Assembly: GCF_017599325.1 (NCBI RefSeq)
Contig: NZ_JAGFVM010000014.1
Location: 1 to 64,000 of the forward strand
Direction of reading: 5' to 3'
Length of the DNA stretch: 64,000 nt
DNA from: Marinilactibacillus kalidii
GTDB taxonomy: Bacteria; Bacillota; Bacilli; Lactobacillales; Carnobacteriaceae_A
Shown piece after piece: positions 29,418-38,492 of this stretch. Position numbers and translations under genes: made by a program. The stretch's first letter is position 1, and every line of letters starts with the position of its first letter. The notes below the pieces were generated by a model. It had not been told where the DNA came from and searched no databases. It worked only from the letters and a program-made list of their open reading frames with translations.

Positions 29418-30470
29418 ATGCCAAAACAAAATAATCGTAAAAATGAACACGTATCTCTATCTGAAAAATTCTATGATCAAGGACAGTCCTCTTTTACCGA
29501 TGTTCGCTTCGTCCACCATTCTTTTCCACAGATGGCGGTAAAAGATGTGGATTTAGCTGTGCAACTAGCATCTTTACATTTTGAAGTGCCTTTTTTCATC
29601 AATGCAATGTCTGGCGGTAGTCGCTGGACTGGAAAAGTAAATGAAAAACTAGCCATTATCGCCCGCGAAACTGGCTTGGCGATTGCGACAGGTTCGGTCA
29701 GTGCAGCATTAAAAGATCCTGAACAAGAAGGTACCTTTAAAATTGTTCGAGAAACTAATCCGCATGGACTAGTATTTTCTAACCTTGGCGCAGGACATGG
29801 CCTTGAGAATGCAAAAAAAGTGGTTGATTTACTTCAAGCTGATGCGATGCAGATTCATATCAATGCACCGCAAGAAATCGTCATGCCCGAAGGTGACCGC
29901 GAATTTTCTAATTGGATTGAAAATGTGCAGGAAATCGTTGAAGGTCTGGATGTTCCTGTGATTGCTAAAGAAGTTGGATTTGGTATGAGCCGTGAAACGG
30001 TTCATCTCCTTGAATCGATTGGTGTAAAAATCATTGATATCAGTGGGCGTGGCGGTACTAATTTTGCTCAAATCGAAAATTATCGACGGACAGAACAGAA
30101 ACTAGATGACCTTGAATCATGGGGTCAGACAACGGTTGAATCATTGCTTGAAACACAAGAGGCTGTAAAAGGCGCGCATATCATCGCTAGCGGCGGTATT
30201 CGTCGTCCTATGGAAATCATCAAGGCTCTTGCCATGGGTGCAGAACTGGTCGGTCTTTCAAGTCAATTTATGCATATGGCATTAGATGATGTTGATCAGA
30301 CGATTGAAACGGTTCATGCCTGGAAATCGGAATTAGCGAGTATCATGACATTACTTGGTGCAAAATCGGTCAATGATTTAAAACAAACTGACTTAGTTTT
30401 ATCAGGACAAGCTGCTCAGTGGTGCGCAGCCCGAAATATCTCTATACAAAAATACGCTTCTCGCTCATAG
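29418..30470 (+). CDS. fni: Isopentenyl-diphosphate delta-isomerase, type 2
   Basis: Interconverts isopentenyl and dimethylallyl diphosphate using FMN and NAD(P)H. The 350 residues show the type 2 signatures: FFINAMSGGSRWTGKVNEKLA (about 62-82), ATGSVSAAL, IAKEVGFGMS, and the FMN-phosphate site ISGRGGTNFA plus ASGGIRRPMEIIKALAMGA. It completes the pathway made by the three genes before it. A hairpin spanning its stop codon (30449-30487) ends the operon. Type 2 isomerase is normal in lactic acid bacteria. Confidence 0.97.
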   Translation: MPKQNNRKNEHVSLSEKFYDQGQSSFTDVRFVHHSFPQMAVKDVDLAVQLASLHFEVPFFINAMSGGSRWTGKVNEKLAIIARETGLAIATGSVSAALKDPEQEGTFKIVRETNPHGLVFSNLGAGHGLENAKKVVDLLQADAMQIHINAPQEIVMPEGDREFSNWIENVQEIVEGLDVPVIAKEVGFGMSRETVHLLESIGVKIIDISGRGGTNFAQIENYRRTEQKLDDLESWGQTTVESLLETQEAVKGAHIIASGGIRRPMEIIKALAMGAELVGLSSQFMHMALDDVDQTIETVHAWKSELASIMTLLGAKSVNDLKQTDLVLSGQAAQWCAARNISIQKYASRS

Positions 30471-30487
30471 CGGGAAACGTATTTTTT
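30449..30487 (+). terminator. Terminator of the mevalonate operon
   Basis: Stem AATACGCTTCTCGCT / AGCGGGAAACGTATT (with one G-T pair) followed by TTTTTT; the stem overlaps the last codons of fni. Confidence 0.8.
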
Positions 30488-30520
30488 AGTCTATTCTCTT
30501 TTAAAAAAAGGAGCTACTTT

Positions 30521-30979
30521 ATGCTATTTCATTATATAAAACTTGTGCTTTACTGTTTGATCCAGTGTACTTGGGGAATCATCCAAACGTCACTTGGTGT
30601 CTGCCTTTTTCTTCGTTATTTAAAACAACCACACCTATTCTATCATGGTGCAATCAGAACTAAGTGGTCTCGCCTAGACGGTGTATCATTAGGTTTATTT
30701 ATTTTCACACCTGATGATACTGATTCAGCGCACTTAGCTCCTTTTACAGATAGTTGTAATAGAATGGCTGTTCATGAATATGGGCACACGTACCAATCCC
30801 TGCTCCTAGGTCCACTTTATTTACCTGTCGTTGGTATTATCTCTTTTATCTGGGCAAGACACCCAAGATACAAAAGATTAAGACAACGTTACCATGTCCC
30901 CTACTCTTTTTGTTGGGTCGAGTCATGGGCAAATCAGTTAGGTGAAAAGATACTAAAACAACCTGCACTCAAAAGATAA
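30521..30979 (+). CDS. Unassigned membrane protein with HEYGH motif
   Basis: I do not recognise this 152-residue protein by family. It has hydrophobic segments at about 5-30 and 95-112. Between them lies H85-E86-Y-G-H89, the HExxH zinc motif of metalloproteases, and ESWAN at 134-138 could give the third ligand in gluzincin fashion. It may be a small membrane-bound metallopeptidase; the fold and activity are inferred. The start is the ATG 7 bases after AAAGGAG, just behind the fni terminator, so it could be expressed by readthrough or its own promoter in the same direction. A basic stretch (ARHPRYKRLRQR) follows the second hydrophobic segment. Confidence 0.7.
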   Translation: MLFHYIKLVLYCLIQCTWGIIQTSLGVCLFLRYLKQPHLFYHGAIRTKWSRLDGVSLGLFIFTPDDTDSAHLAPFTDSCNRMAVHEYGHTYQSLLLGPLYLPVVGIISFIWARHPRYKRLRQRYHVPYSFCWVESWANQLGEKILKQPALKR

Positions 30980-30992
30980 ACCAATTGATTAT

Positions 30993-31313
30993 TTAAAATA
31001 CAAACCAAAGTAATGTGATGCCACCGATTCCAAAAATCATAGACCACATTAAATTCTTTGTTTTATAGGCAATCAGAAACACAATAACCGACGGAATCAA
31101 TTTAATATTGATTGCTGGGTTGATTGTGAAACCGTCTTCCCAAAAGAAGATATCAGATGCGACCAAGGCCGCAAAAATCGATACAGGAATATATGTCATC
31201 CACCGACTGAAAGAGGGTGAAATTTCTTTTTTACTCAGCAATAACATGGGAAGGAATCGAGGGATATACGTCACGACTGCCATTCCTAAAATAAGCAACC
31301 ATGGACTAGTCAT
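30993..31313 (-). CDS. azlD: AzlD-family branched-chain amino acid exporter subunit
   Basis: Small partner of AzlC in export of branched-chain amino acids or similar compounds. The 106 residues have four hydrophobic segments and the AzlD features TYIPRFLPMLLL near the N-terminus and MTYIPVSIFAALVASDIFF in the middle. The start is taken as the ATG 9 bases after AAGGAA; an ATG three codons upstream is close behind and less well spaced. It overlaps the 3' end of azlC by 8 bases, so the pair is translated together. Tail-to-tail with the HEYGH gene over only 13 bases. Confidence 0.9.
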   Translation of the reverse strand: MTSPWLLILGMAVVTYIPRFLPMLLLSKKEISPSFSRWMTYIPVSIFAALVASDIFFWEDGFTINPAINIKLIPSVIVFLIAYKTKNLMWSMIFGIGGITLLWFVF

Positions 31314-32025
31314 ACGATTCATTTCCTTTCGTTACCGGTCGCTGACGACGGTTTTTCCTTACTTCTAAACCATAACCTACAAAAGAAGCTAAGATTGTGG
31401 CGATGACAAGCGCGATATTGTGTTTTAATACAATCGTCAGTATGACTGTTAATATTATAGAAGCAATACCTGCTATGAGGTGTTCTTTTGATATAAATTG
31501 CTGGACCATCATATATAAGAACATGGCAATCAGTGCATAATTCATGATAATCGTATTGACTTGAATCTGACTACCGATAAAGCCACCGACAATCGTACTG
31601 ATAACCCACGTTGAATAGTTGATGACACTTGTGATCATGGCTTCTTCTGGTGACCAATTTCCTTCTCTAAACTTTGTATAATTGATGCCATAGGATTCGT
31701 CCGTCAATACATGACTAAATAAAGCGATGAATCCGAATGACTTCTCTTTAACGTATGTAGACATACTTGCCGACATTAATACATGCCTAAGATTGAGAAA
31801 AAAGACCATCATAACAACAGACGGTACAGCTGCGCCTAAAACTAGCATACTCGCTGCTAAAAATTGCCCTGCTCCCGCATAAACCATCACACTCATGATT
31901 GAAATACCTAACACTGAAACGCCAGCATCATACAAAACGATACCACATGCCATACCCAATACCGCATAAGTAGCGATAATTGGCATACTAGCGGCTACGC
32001 CATTTTTCATCTTACTTGAAAACAA
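31306..32025 (-). CDS. azlC: AzlC-family branched-chain amino acid permease
   Basis: Large subunit of the AzlCD exporter in the cytoplasmic membrane. About 239 residues with several helices. AzlC hallmarks are GVAASMPIIATYAVLGMACGI at the start, YAGAGQFLAASML (about 52-64), LNLRHVLMSASMS and LTDESYG. I prefer the TTG start with AGAGGAAG 7 bases upstream, which gives the usual length. An in-frame ATG 11 codons earlier (near 32058) is possible, and the open frame runs back into the pdp terminator hairpin. Followed by the overlapping azlD. Confidence 0.9.
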   Translation of the reverse strand: MFSSKMKNGVAASMPIIATYAVLGMACGIVLYDAGVSVLGISIMSVMVYAGAGQFLAASMLVLGAAVPSVVMMVFFLNLRHVLMSASMSTYVKEKSFGFIALFSHVLTDESYGINYTKFREGNWSPEEAMITSVINYSTWVISTIVGGFIGSQIQVNTIIMNYALIAMFLYMMVQQFISKEHLIAGIASIILTVILTIVLKHNIALVIATILASFVGYGLEVRKNRRQRPVTKGNESYD

Positions 32026-32084
32026 TTCTTCACTTCCTCTACTGCTATCAAACTTCATTCGCATACGATCTTTACAATAAAAAG

Positions 32085-32137
32085 AGAGCCTGGCAGAAGT
32101 AACCAATAAGGTCTCATTAGATCATATCGGTTACTTC
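32085..32137 (-). terminator. Terminator of pdp
   Basis: Stem AGAAGTAACC / GGTTACTTCT with a 24-base loop and further GAG/CTC pairing; on the - strand CTCTCTTTTT follows. It separates pdp from azlC. Confidence 0.7.
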
Positions 32138-32151
32138 TCTGACTCTTCGCG

Positions 32152-33453
32152 TTATTTGATGATATCGTATACCAATGTTAGTGGCTCTGCTGTTTCACTG
32201 ATTTTCATACTCTCTGTAATTGTTTGCTTCGTTGATTCATCAATTGGTTTGTTTGAATAAAGTGTAGCCAGTGATTCGCCCATTTCAACTGCATCACCAA
32301 CTTTTTTATTTAAATAGACACCTGCTGCTAAATCGATCTCGCTTTCTTTTGTTTCTCTACCAGCACCTAGTCTCATCGCTGCCAGTCCGACCTGATCTGC
32401 AACAATGGTTGAAACCACGCCCGCTTTTTCAGCGGTCACTTCAGCAGTAAATTCTGCCGTTGGGAGGACTTCATCCATATGGTCAGCAACAGTCTCGTCG
32501 CCACCTTGAGATTTCACGAATACTTTAAACGCTTCAAGTGCTTTACCGTTATGCAAGTTCTCTTCTAGTAATGCACGCGCTTCTTCCAGAGAGTTACCGG
32601 CTCCACCAAGATAAGCCATTTGGCTACCGAGGACTAAACAGAGTTCCGTTAGATCTTTTGGTCCATTTCCTTTGAGTGTTTCGATAGCCTCTTTCACTTC
32701 TAATCCATTACCAATCGCGTTACCTAAAGGTTGACTCATATCAGAAATCACAGCCATTGTATTACGACCTACGGCATTACCGATTTCCACCATTGCTTCT
32801 GCCAATTCTCTCGCTTGGTCTACACTCTTCATAAACGCGCCGGCACCTGTTTTAACATCTAAGACAATGGCATCTGCTCCAGAAGCGATTTTCTTACTCA
32901 TGATCGAGCTGGCAATCAATGGAATCGATTCAACGGTACTCGTTACGTCACGCAACGCGTAAAGTTTCTTGTCAGCTGGTGTTAGATTACCAGATTGACC
33001 TACAACAGCCACTTTATTTTCATTAACAAGTTCAACGAACTGTTCTTTTGAAATTTCTACGTGGAAGCCTGGTATCGCTTCTAGCTTATCGATCGTCCCA
33101 CCAGTATGCCCAAGTCCGCGTCCGCTCATCTTCGCTACAGGGACGCCTACGCTTGCAACGAGTGGAGCAAGAATCAAGGTCGTTGTATCCCCCACACCAC
33201 CAGTTGAGTGTTTATCTACTTTTACGCCTGAGATAGCTGATAAGTCGATCTGATCTCCAGATTCTACCATTGCCATCGTTAGTGCGCTACGTTCTGCTTT
33301 AGTCATTCCTTTAAAGTAAATGACCATTGCCATTGCACTCATTTGATAATCTGGAATCGTATCGGCTGTATATTCTTTGATCATCCATTTGATTTCTTGT
33401 TCAGTCAATTCTTGATCATGTTGTTTTTTTTCAATTAAATCGATCATTCTCAT
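32152..33453 (-). CDS. pdp: Pyrimidine-nucleoside phosphorylase
   Basis: Phosphorolysis of uridine, thymidine and deoxyuridine for nucleoside salvage. The 433 residues are the usual length. The N-terminal helical domain carries [13 protein letters not shown]. Then comes the thymidine/pyrimidine phosphorylase signature [20 protein letters not shown] (about 110-129), with [18 protein letters not shown] (80-97) as the phosphate-binding loop. The C-terminal domain begins about 335. ATG with GGGGGAA 7 bases upstream. Single gene with terminator at 32085-32137. I choose Pdp over DeoA on the [20 protein letters not shown] segment and the Gram-positive context. Confidence 0.95.
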   Translation of the reverse strand: MRMIDLIEKKQHDQELTEQEIKWMIKEYTADTIPDYQMSAMAMVIYFKGMTKAERSALTMAMVESGDQIDLSAISGVKVDKHSTGGVGDTTTLILAPLVASVGVPVAKMSGRGLGHTGGTIDKLEAIPGFHVEISKEQFVELVNENKVAVVGQSGNLTPADKKLYALRDVTSTVESIPLIASSIMSKKIASGADAIVLDVKTGAGAFMKSVDQARELAEAMVEIGNAVGRNTMAVISDMSQPLGNAIGNGLEVKEAIETLKGNGPKDLTELCLVLGSQMAYLGGAGNSLEEARALLEENLHNGKALEAFKVFVKSQGGDETVADHMDEVLPTAEFTAEVTAEKAGVVSTIVADQVGLAAMRLGAGRETKESEIDLAAGVYLNKKVGDAVEMGESLATLYSNKPIDESTKQTITESMKISETAEPLTLVYDIIK

Positions 33454-33611
33454 GTATATTCCCCCATCATCAATTTTGATTATAACAACTTCTATTCCAT
33501 CATCTTATCATATTTTAGTGCTCATGACCGAATAATCTTGTAATCTCTTTCATTTTGTACTAAAAAAATTTCCACTACCCATTTTTGTCTAGTAACTTCT
33601 TACGGTAAAAA

Positions 33612-33656
33612 TAAAAGAGCCAAGAAGACATCATCATTTAAGATAATGCTTCTTGG
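33612..33656 (-). terminator. Terminator of the opp operon
   Basis: Stem CCAAGAAG..TTATC / GATGATG..CTTCTTGG, with the - strand continuing CTCTTTTATTTTT. It follows oppF. Confidence 0.75.
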
Positions 33657-33702
33657 TTTATTTAGGTTTTCTGTCCAAAGACATACTCTTTTATTTCATT
33701 TA

Positions 33703-34653
33703 TTATTTTTTGTTGTCGTAAGCTGCACGTTTCTTTTTCAAACGATCTACATCTGATTCACGACAATAAACATAATGTCCTGGTACGATTTCTCGAAGTT
33801 CTTCTGGCTCATTATTCGGTACTCTTGGTACATAAGCCGTACGTTTACGAGAACGCTCATAATCAGGATCTGGTAATGGCACTGCTGATAATAAACTCTC
33901 CGTATAAGCATGAAGTGGTTTATTGTATACATCTTCAGCCGGAGCCAATTCAAGTAATTTCCCAGAGTTCATTACGCCGATTCGATCACTGATATATTTA
34001 ACCATTGATAAATCATGGGCGATGAATAAGAACGTTAAGTCTTGTGACTTCTGCAGCTCCATTAGTAAGTTGACAACTTGCGCTTGGATAGAAACATCCA
34101 ACGCAGAAATGGGTTCATCAGCTACAATGAATTTAGGCTTAACAGCAAGTGCTCTTGCAATACCAATACGTTGACGCTGTCCGCCAGAGAACTCATGTGG
34201 ATAACGACTCGCATGGTCAGGATTCAATCCTACAAGTTTCAACAATTCATCCACTCGATCATTACGCTCTTTTTTAGAATCAGCTAGTCCGTGAATATCG
34301 ATACCTTCTGCAATGATATCTCGCACTTTCATCTTCGGATTCAAAGAAGCATATGGGTCTTGGAAAATCATTTGCATATCGCGTCTGAACTTCAATAAAT
34401 CCTTTTTCTTTGAAATCTCGTGTACTTTCGTACCTTGGAAGTCAATTTCTCCGTCAGTTGGTTCATATAAACGAATGATTGAACGACCAGTAGTTGACTT
34501 ACCTGAACCAGATTCACCAACTAGTCCAAAGGTTTCTCCTCTAAAGATATCAAACGTAATACCATCTACTGCGCGAACTTCATTCTTTGAACCTGGATTG
34601 AAGTACTGCTTTAAATTTTTAACTTCTAAAATCTTTTCTTTAGCATTTTCCAT
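33703..34653 (-). CDS. oppF: Oligopeptide ABC transporter ATP-binding protein OppF
   Basis: One of two ATPases driving peptide uptake. The 316 residues show Walker [10 protein letters not shown] (about 47-55), the signature [16 protein letters not shown] (150-165), Walker [15 protein letters not shown] and the C-terminal oligopeptide-type extension with a Cys in [11 protein letters not shown]. The start ATG overlaps the stop codon of oppD by one base, and the operon is ended by the hairpin at 33612. It pairs with OppD on the inner face of the membrane. Confidence 0.96.
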   Translation of the reverse strand: MENAKEKILEVKNLKQYFNPGSKNEVRAVDGITFDIFRGETFGLVGESGSGKSTTGRSIIRLYEPTDGEIDFQGTKVHEISKKKDLLKFRRDMQMIFQDPYASLNPKMKVRDIIAEGIDIHGLADSKKERNDRVDELLKLVGLNPDHASRYPHEFSGGQRQRIGIARALAVKPKFIVADEPISALDVSIQAQVVNLLMELQKSQDLTFLFIAHDLSMVKYISDRIGVMNSGKLLELAPAEDVYNKPLHAYTESLLSAVPLPDPDYERSRKRTAYVPRVPNNEPEELREIVPGHYVYCRESDVDRLKKKRAAYDNKK

Positions 34654-35711
34654 TATTGCTCGCCTCCATCATTGTGACGTCCAGCAAATTTTTTCATGTA
34701 AAGTTGCTGACGTGCTTTTATTTCTTGAGGAGGATCGATTGCTGGTGCATCTTCATGCAACAACCAGGTTGCTGCATAATGAGATTTTGAAATTTTGAAC
34801 ATTGGTGGTGCTAGTTCTGTATCAATCTTCATTGCATATTCATTACGTGGCGCAAAAGCGTCCCCTTTTGGAGGATCCAATAAATCTGGGGGCGTACCTG
34901 GAATAGCATATAAAGAGGTTGCTGTTTCCAAAGTCGGCATAGAAGCTAATAGTCCCCAAGTATATGGATGTTGTGGGTTGTAGAATACTTCATCTACTGT
35001 ACCCATTTCTACGAATTTACCGGCATACATAACCGCTACACGGTCTGCAACATTCGCCACAACACCTAAATCATGTGTAATAAAGATGATAGATGTATCG
35101 ATTTTCTCTTGTAGTTCTTTCATTAGTTCTAAAATTTGCGCTTGGATCGTTACATCAAGTGCCGTTGTCGGCTCATCCGCAATCAAAATATCCGGATTAC
35201 AAGCTAGCGCGATCGCAATAACGATACGCTGACGTTGTCCACCAGAAAATTGGTGTGGATATTGCTTCATTCTTTTTTCAGGTTCTGGTAAGCCAACTAA
35301 TTCTAACAATTGTAAAGTTCTTTTGCGCGATTGCGCTCTGTTCATTTTTTGATGAAGTTTTAGTGGTTCTGAAATTTGTTTTTCAATCGTCATTGTTGGA
35401 TTAAGAGAAGTCATTGGATCTTGGAAAATCATTGCAATTCTTTTTCCTCGAATCGCTTGCATCTCTTTTTCTGAAGCTTGCACTAAGTCTTTACCGTCAA
35501 AAACGATTTGTCCTTTTTCGATATTGGCGTTTTGAGACAATAGGCGCATGATACTTCTGGAAGTAACGGATTTACCTGAACCAGACTCGCCAACGATTGC
35601 TAGGGTCTCACCTTTTTTCAGATCAAAACTGACACCACGAATAGCTTGTACCTTACCTGCGTATGTGTCAAAAGAAATATTTAAATCTTTCACTTCTAAA
35701 ATGTTACTCAT
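34653..35711 (-). CDS. oppD: Oligopeptide ABC transporter ATP-binding protein OppD
   Basis: Second ATPase of the peptide uptake system. The 352 residues carry Walker [18 protein letters not shown] (about 39-54), the Q-loop in [12 protein letters not shown], the ABC signature [16 protein letters not shown] (150-165) and Walker [15 protein letters not shown]. The C-terminal extension (about 265-330) is typical of OppD/DppD. It follows oppC by 14 bases. Length is normal, with no missing motif. Confidence 0.96.
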   Translation of the reverse strand: MSNILEVKDLNISFDTYAGKVQAIRGVSFDLKKGETLAIVGESGSGKSVTSRSIMRLLSQNANIEKGQIVFDGKDLVQASEKEMQAIRGKRIAMIFQDPMTSLNPTMTIEKQISEPLKLHQKMNRAQSRKRTLQLLELVGLPEPEKRMKQYPHQFSGGQRQRIVIAIALACNPDILIADEPTTALDVTIQAQILELMKELQEKIDTSIIFITHDLGVVANVADRVAVMYAGKFVEMGTVDEVFYNPQHPYTWGLLASMPTLETATSLYAIPGTPPDLLDPPKGDAFAPRNEYAMKIDTELAPPMFKISKSHYAATWLLHEDAPAIDPPQEIKARQQLYMKKFAGRHNDGGEQ

Positions 35712-35725
35712 CTATCGTCACCTCG

Positions 35726-36778
35726 CTAATCTTTCATTTTTGGATCAAATGCGTCTCTTAAACCATCAGCCAATAAGTTGAATGAGATCATGAGCACACA
35801 AAGCACGCCTGCTGGATACCACATAAGGTGTGGTATAAACTGGAATGTTTTATATCCGTCATTGATCAACGTACCTAATGATGCAAAAGGTGCGGGTATA
35901 CCGATACCAATAAAGCTTAAGAATGCTTCAAAGAATATCGCAGACGGTATAGAGAACATTGTTTGAATAATGATGACACCCGATAGGTTTGAGATCAAAT
36001 GCTTAACCGCAATTTTGATACTTGATTCACCTAACGTTTGTGCAGCTAGAATATATTCTTGATTTCTTAATTTTAACGTCTGGGCCCGCACGATACGCGC
36101 CATTGGAATCCAACCAGTAATCGCAAGCGCAATAATGATTGAGGTGATACCCGGTTTTAGTACAAGTAGTGTCAAAATAACCACGACTAAGTTTGGAACA
36201 CCAGAAAGAATTTCCAATATACGTTGCATAATGTTATCGATTCGACCACCAAGCCAGCCTGATATAAGACCATACGTTACCCCAATCGTTAAATCAAATA
36301 ACGCTGCGGCGAAAGCGATGATCAAGGAAACACGTGTCCCATATAAAATACGAGAAAGTAAATCGCGTCCTAAACTATCTGTTCCTAACAAATAATAAGT
36401 GTCTTCATCAACACCCATTTGGGCATATTTATCAAAAACTTCTGTACCACCCGCTTTAGTGGTTCCATTTAGCCCGTTGATATTGATACCAGGAATTTTC
36501 GGTGGCAAACTGATATGTCCTGAAGTTTGTGTGTACGGATTATGCGGCGCAATCAATGGTGCTGAAAACGCTAATACGATAATCACTGCCAAAATACCTA
36601 AACTGATGACAGCTGCTTTATTTTTCTTGAGTCGTCTCCAAGAATCTTGAAGGAAACTTAATGATGGCGCACTAATTTTCTCGTTATCTTCTGTAGAAGA
36701 AGCAGTGACTTGTTCAAACATATCAGGAGAGAATTTTGTATGCTCATTTGAAGATAATTGATTATCATGAGTTGACAT
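35726..36778 (-). CDS. oppC: Oligopeptide ABC transporter permease OppC
   Basis: Membrane subunit. The 350 residues have a long polar N-terminus (about 1-50), a first helix around 55-75, then five more helices with the binding-protein-dependent transport domain. EAA-like ARIVRAQTLKLRNQEYI (about 230-246) and GASFEAFL-type segments are present. A sizeable extracellular insert follows helix 1 (NPYTQTSGHISLPPKIPG). It lies 2 bases after oppB. It is the usual C-permease by order and length. Confidence 0.94.
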   Translation of the reverse strand: MSTHDNQLSSNEHTKFSPDMFEQVTASSTEDNEKISAPSLSFLQDSWRRLKKNKAAVISLGILAVIIVLAFSAPLIAPHNPYTQTSGHISLPPKIPGININGLNGTTKAGGTEVFDKYAQMGVDEDTYYLLGTDSLGRDLLSRILYGTRVSLIIAFAAALFDLTIGVTYGLISGWLGGRIDNIMQRILEILSGVPNLVVVILTLLVLKPGITSIIIALAITGWIPMARIVRAQTLKLRNQEYILAAQTLGESSIKIAVKHLISNLSGVIIIQTMFSIPSAIFFEAFLSFIGIGIPAPFASLGTLINDGYKTFQFIPHLMWYPAGVLCVLMISFNLLADGLRDAFDPKMKD

Positions 36779-36780
36779 TT

Positions 36781-37725
36781 CTAATCTCCTCCTTTAGCTG
36801 AAATACGAATACGTGGATCAACGACGCTATACAGAATATCTACTACTAAAATAATCAATACAAGCATTGCTGAGTAAAGAATCGTTACACCCATGATCGT
36901 CGGGTAATCGTTAGTCGTAATAGACTTAACGAATTGCTCACCGATACCAGGGATAGCATAAATATTTTCAACAACCATCGAACCGGTCATTAGCGCAACG
37001 GCCATTGGTCCTAAGATCGTAAGCAATGGAATCAATGCATTTCTGATTCCGTGTTTGAAGGCAACTACCCAGCGGCTTAGCCCTTTAGCTCTTGCTAATT
37101 CGATATAATCACTGCTTAAAACATCAACCATTTCTGTACGAACAAATCTTGCTGAGTCCGCTAAGGGTCCGATTGCTAAAGCAAGTGTTGGTAAAATAGA
37201 AGATTTGAATCCTCCATCCCATAGTGCAATTGGTAACCAACCTAATTTAGCAGCAAAAATCAATTGTAATAATACCGCGAATACAAAGTTAGGGATGGAT
37301 CGACCAAGTATGGCAAAAAATGTAGCCATTGTATCTACCCAAGTATTTTGCTTCATTGCTGCTATAACACCTAATATAATACCAATGAATGTTCCTAAGA
37401 CAACTGCTTGAAATCCAAGTTGCAGTGAAGGACCAATTCGAGTTGATAGTAATTTTGAAACAGGTGTATTATCAAATTGGAAAGAAGTTCCTAAGTCTCC
37501 TTTTACCAACCCACCCATATAAATTGCGTATTGGACAGGAACAGGTTTATCCAATCCATATTGTTCATTCATGATTTCAATTTGCTCTTGAGACAACTTA
37601 TCTTCATTTGAATAAGGCGTCCCTGGTAGCAATTGACTTAGAAAGAACGTAATCGATGCGATAAGAAATAAGGTAATAAACATGTAAAAAACACGTTTCC
37701 CAAGATATTTCAAATAACTTTTCAT
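36781..37725 (-). CDS. oppB: Oligopeptide ABC transporter permease OppB
   Basis: Membrane subunit that pairs with OppC. The 314 residues have an N-terminal helix (about 8-30) and the DppB/OppB layout. The EAA loop reads RAKGLSRWVVAFKHGIRNAL (about 225-244), followed by GSMVVENIYAIPGIG, a family signature. Ribosome binding site GGAGGTG before the ATG. It is the first gene of oppBCDF. oppA lies upstream on the same strand, but with a gene on the opposite strand between, so oppB probably has its own promoter in 37726-37990. Confidence 0.95.
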   Translation of the reverse strand: MKSYLKYLGKRVFYMFITLFLIASITFFLSQLLPGTPYSNEDKLSQEQIEIMNEQYGLDKPVPVQYAIYMGGLVKGDLGTSFQFDNTPVSKLLSTRIGPSLQLGFQAVVLGTFIGIILGVIAAMKQNTWVDTMATFFAILGRSIPNFVFAVLLQLIFAAKLGWLPIALWDGGFKSSILPTLALAIGPLADSARFVRTEMVDVLSSDYIELARAKGLSRWVVAFKHGIRNALIPLLTILGPMAVALMTGSMVVENIYAIPGIGEQFVKSITTNDYPTIMGVTILYSAMLVLIILVVDILYSVVDPRIRISAKGGD

Positions 37726-37995
37726 CGATTTTACACCTCCAGCATATTATTTTTATTTTTTATATAAAGTCACAACTTATAGAATATTCTCTATCACACA
37801 ATATTGCAAATTTTTTTTTAATTGTGTGCCACTTATTTATTATTTGTTATAAAAAGATGATAAACCTCTCATTTTTTAGATTACTTTTGGACAAGTTCTC
37901 TTAAAAATTTCTTTCTATTTTCTATTCTCTAGTTGAGGTTTCTTACTAGATGCGGTACATTATTGAATAGACTTTTACCCTTTTAGGAGACGATC

Positions 37996-38376
37996 ATGCA
38001 AAAAAAATCTAAATTTCTAATGATTATCAGCAGTATTATCGTACTAATGTTTATTGTTGAATGGATACTACAAGGTACAATCACCTTTCTAGATACATCA
38101 AACTTGTTTTTTTACCCGGCTAGCTTATTTCTGATTCTTGGGCTTTTTGGCCAAGTCCTCCGCTCAGGTGCTTTTGATTTCTTCCACTATAGTATCAATA
38201 AAACGATTCACCGATTTCGTAGTTCTCGATCGACAGAAGAAGAAGAGGAGAGCGATCAAACGCCTACTCATCTTTCCGAACAAATCGGAGACGGTTTTGC
38301 CATTTCATTAAAAATCGGCTTCGTTTTAATGAGTATTTCTCTTTTATCTTTACTTTGTTTTTACTTATTCTCGTAA
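37996..38376 (+). CDS. DUF3899-like membrane protein between oppB and oppA
   Basis: A 126-residue protein of four hydrophobic segments (about 7-28, 33-52 and 100-124 are strongest) with an acidic, polar middle (RSSRSTEEEEESDQTP). The FDFFHYSINKT segment after helix 2 fits the DUF3899 family, small membrane proteins of unknown function; I hold this with moderate confidence. Ribosome binding site AGGAGACG before ATG. It is on the + strand, while the opp genes on both sides are on the - strand, so it is transcribed against them. The palindromic terminator at 38431-38460 ends both this gene and oppA. Confidence 0.75.
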   Translation: MQKKSKFLMIISSIIVLMFIVEWILQGTITFLDTSNLFFYPASLFLILGLFGQVLRSGAFDFFHYSINKTIHRFRSSRSTEEEEESDQTPTHLSEQIGDGFAISLKIGFVLMSISLLSLLCFYLFS

Positions 38377-38430
38377 ACATATACCTAAAATGAATAAGCT
38401 TATTTCTTGAAAAAATGGATTTAGGCGCTT

Positions 38431-38460
38431 AAAAAAAGAGTGGATATCCACTCTTTTTTT
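38431..38460. terminator. Bidirectional terminator between DUF3899 gene and oppA
   Basis: AAAAAAAGAGTGGAT / ATCCACTCTTTTTTT is a perfect 30-base palindrome, with A-run and T-run that suit both strands. Confidence 0.92.
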
Positions 38461-38492
38461 GTAGCCTTTAATCTTAAACCATTTTGAAGAGA

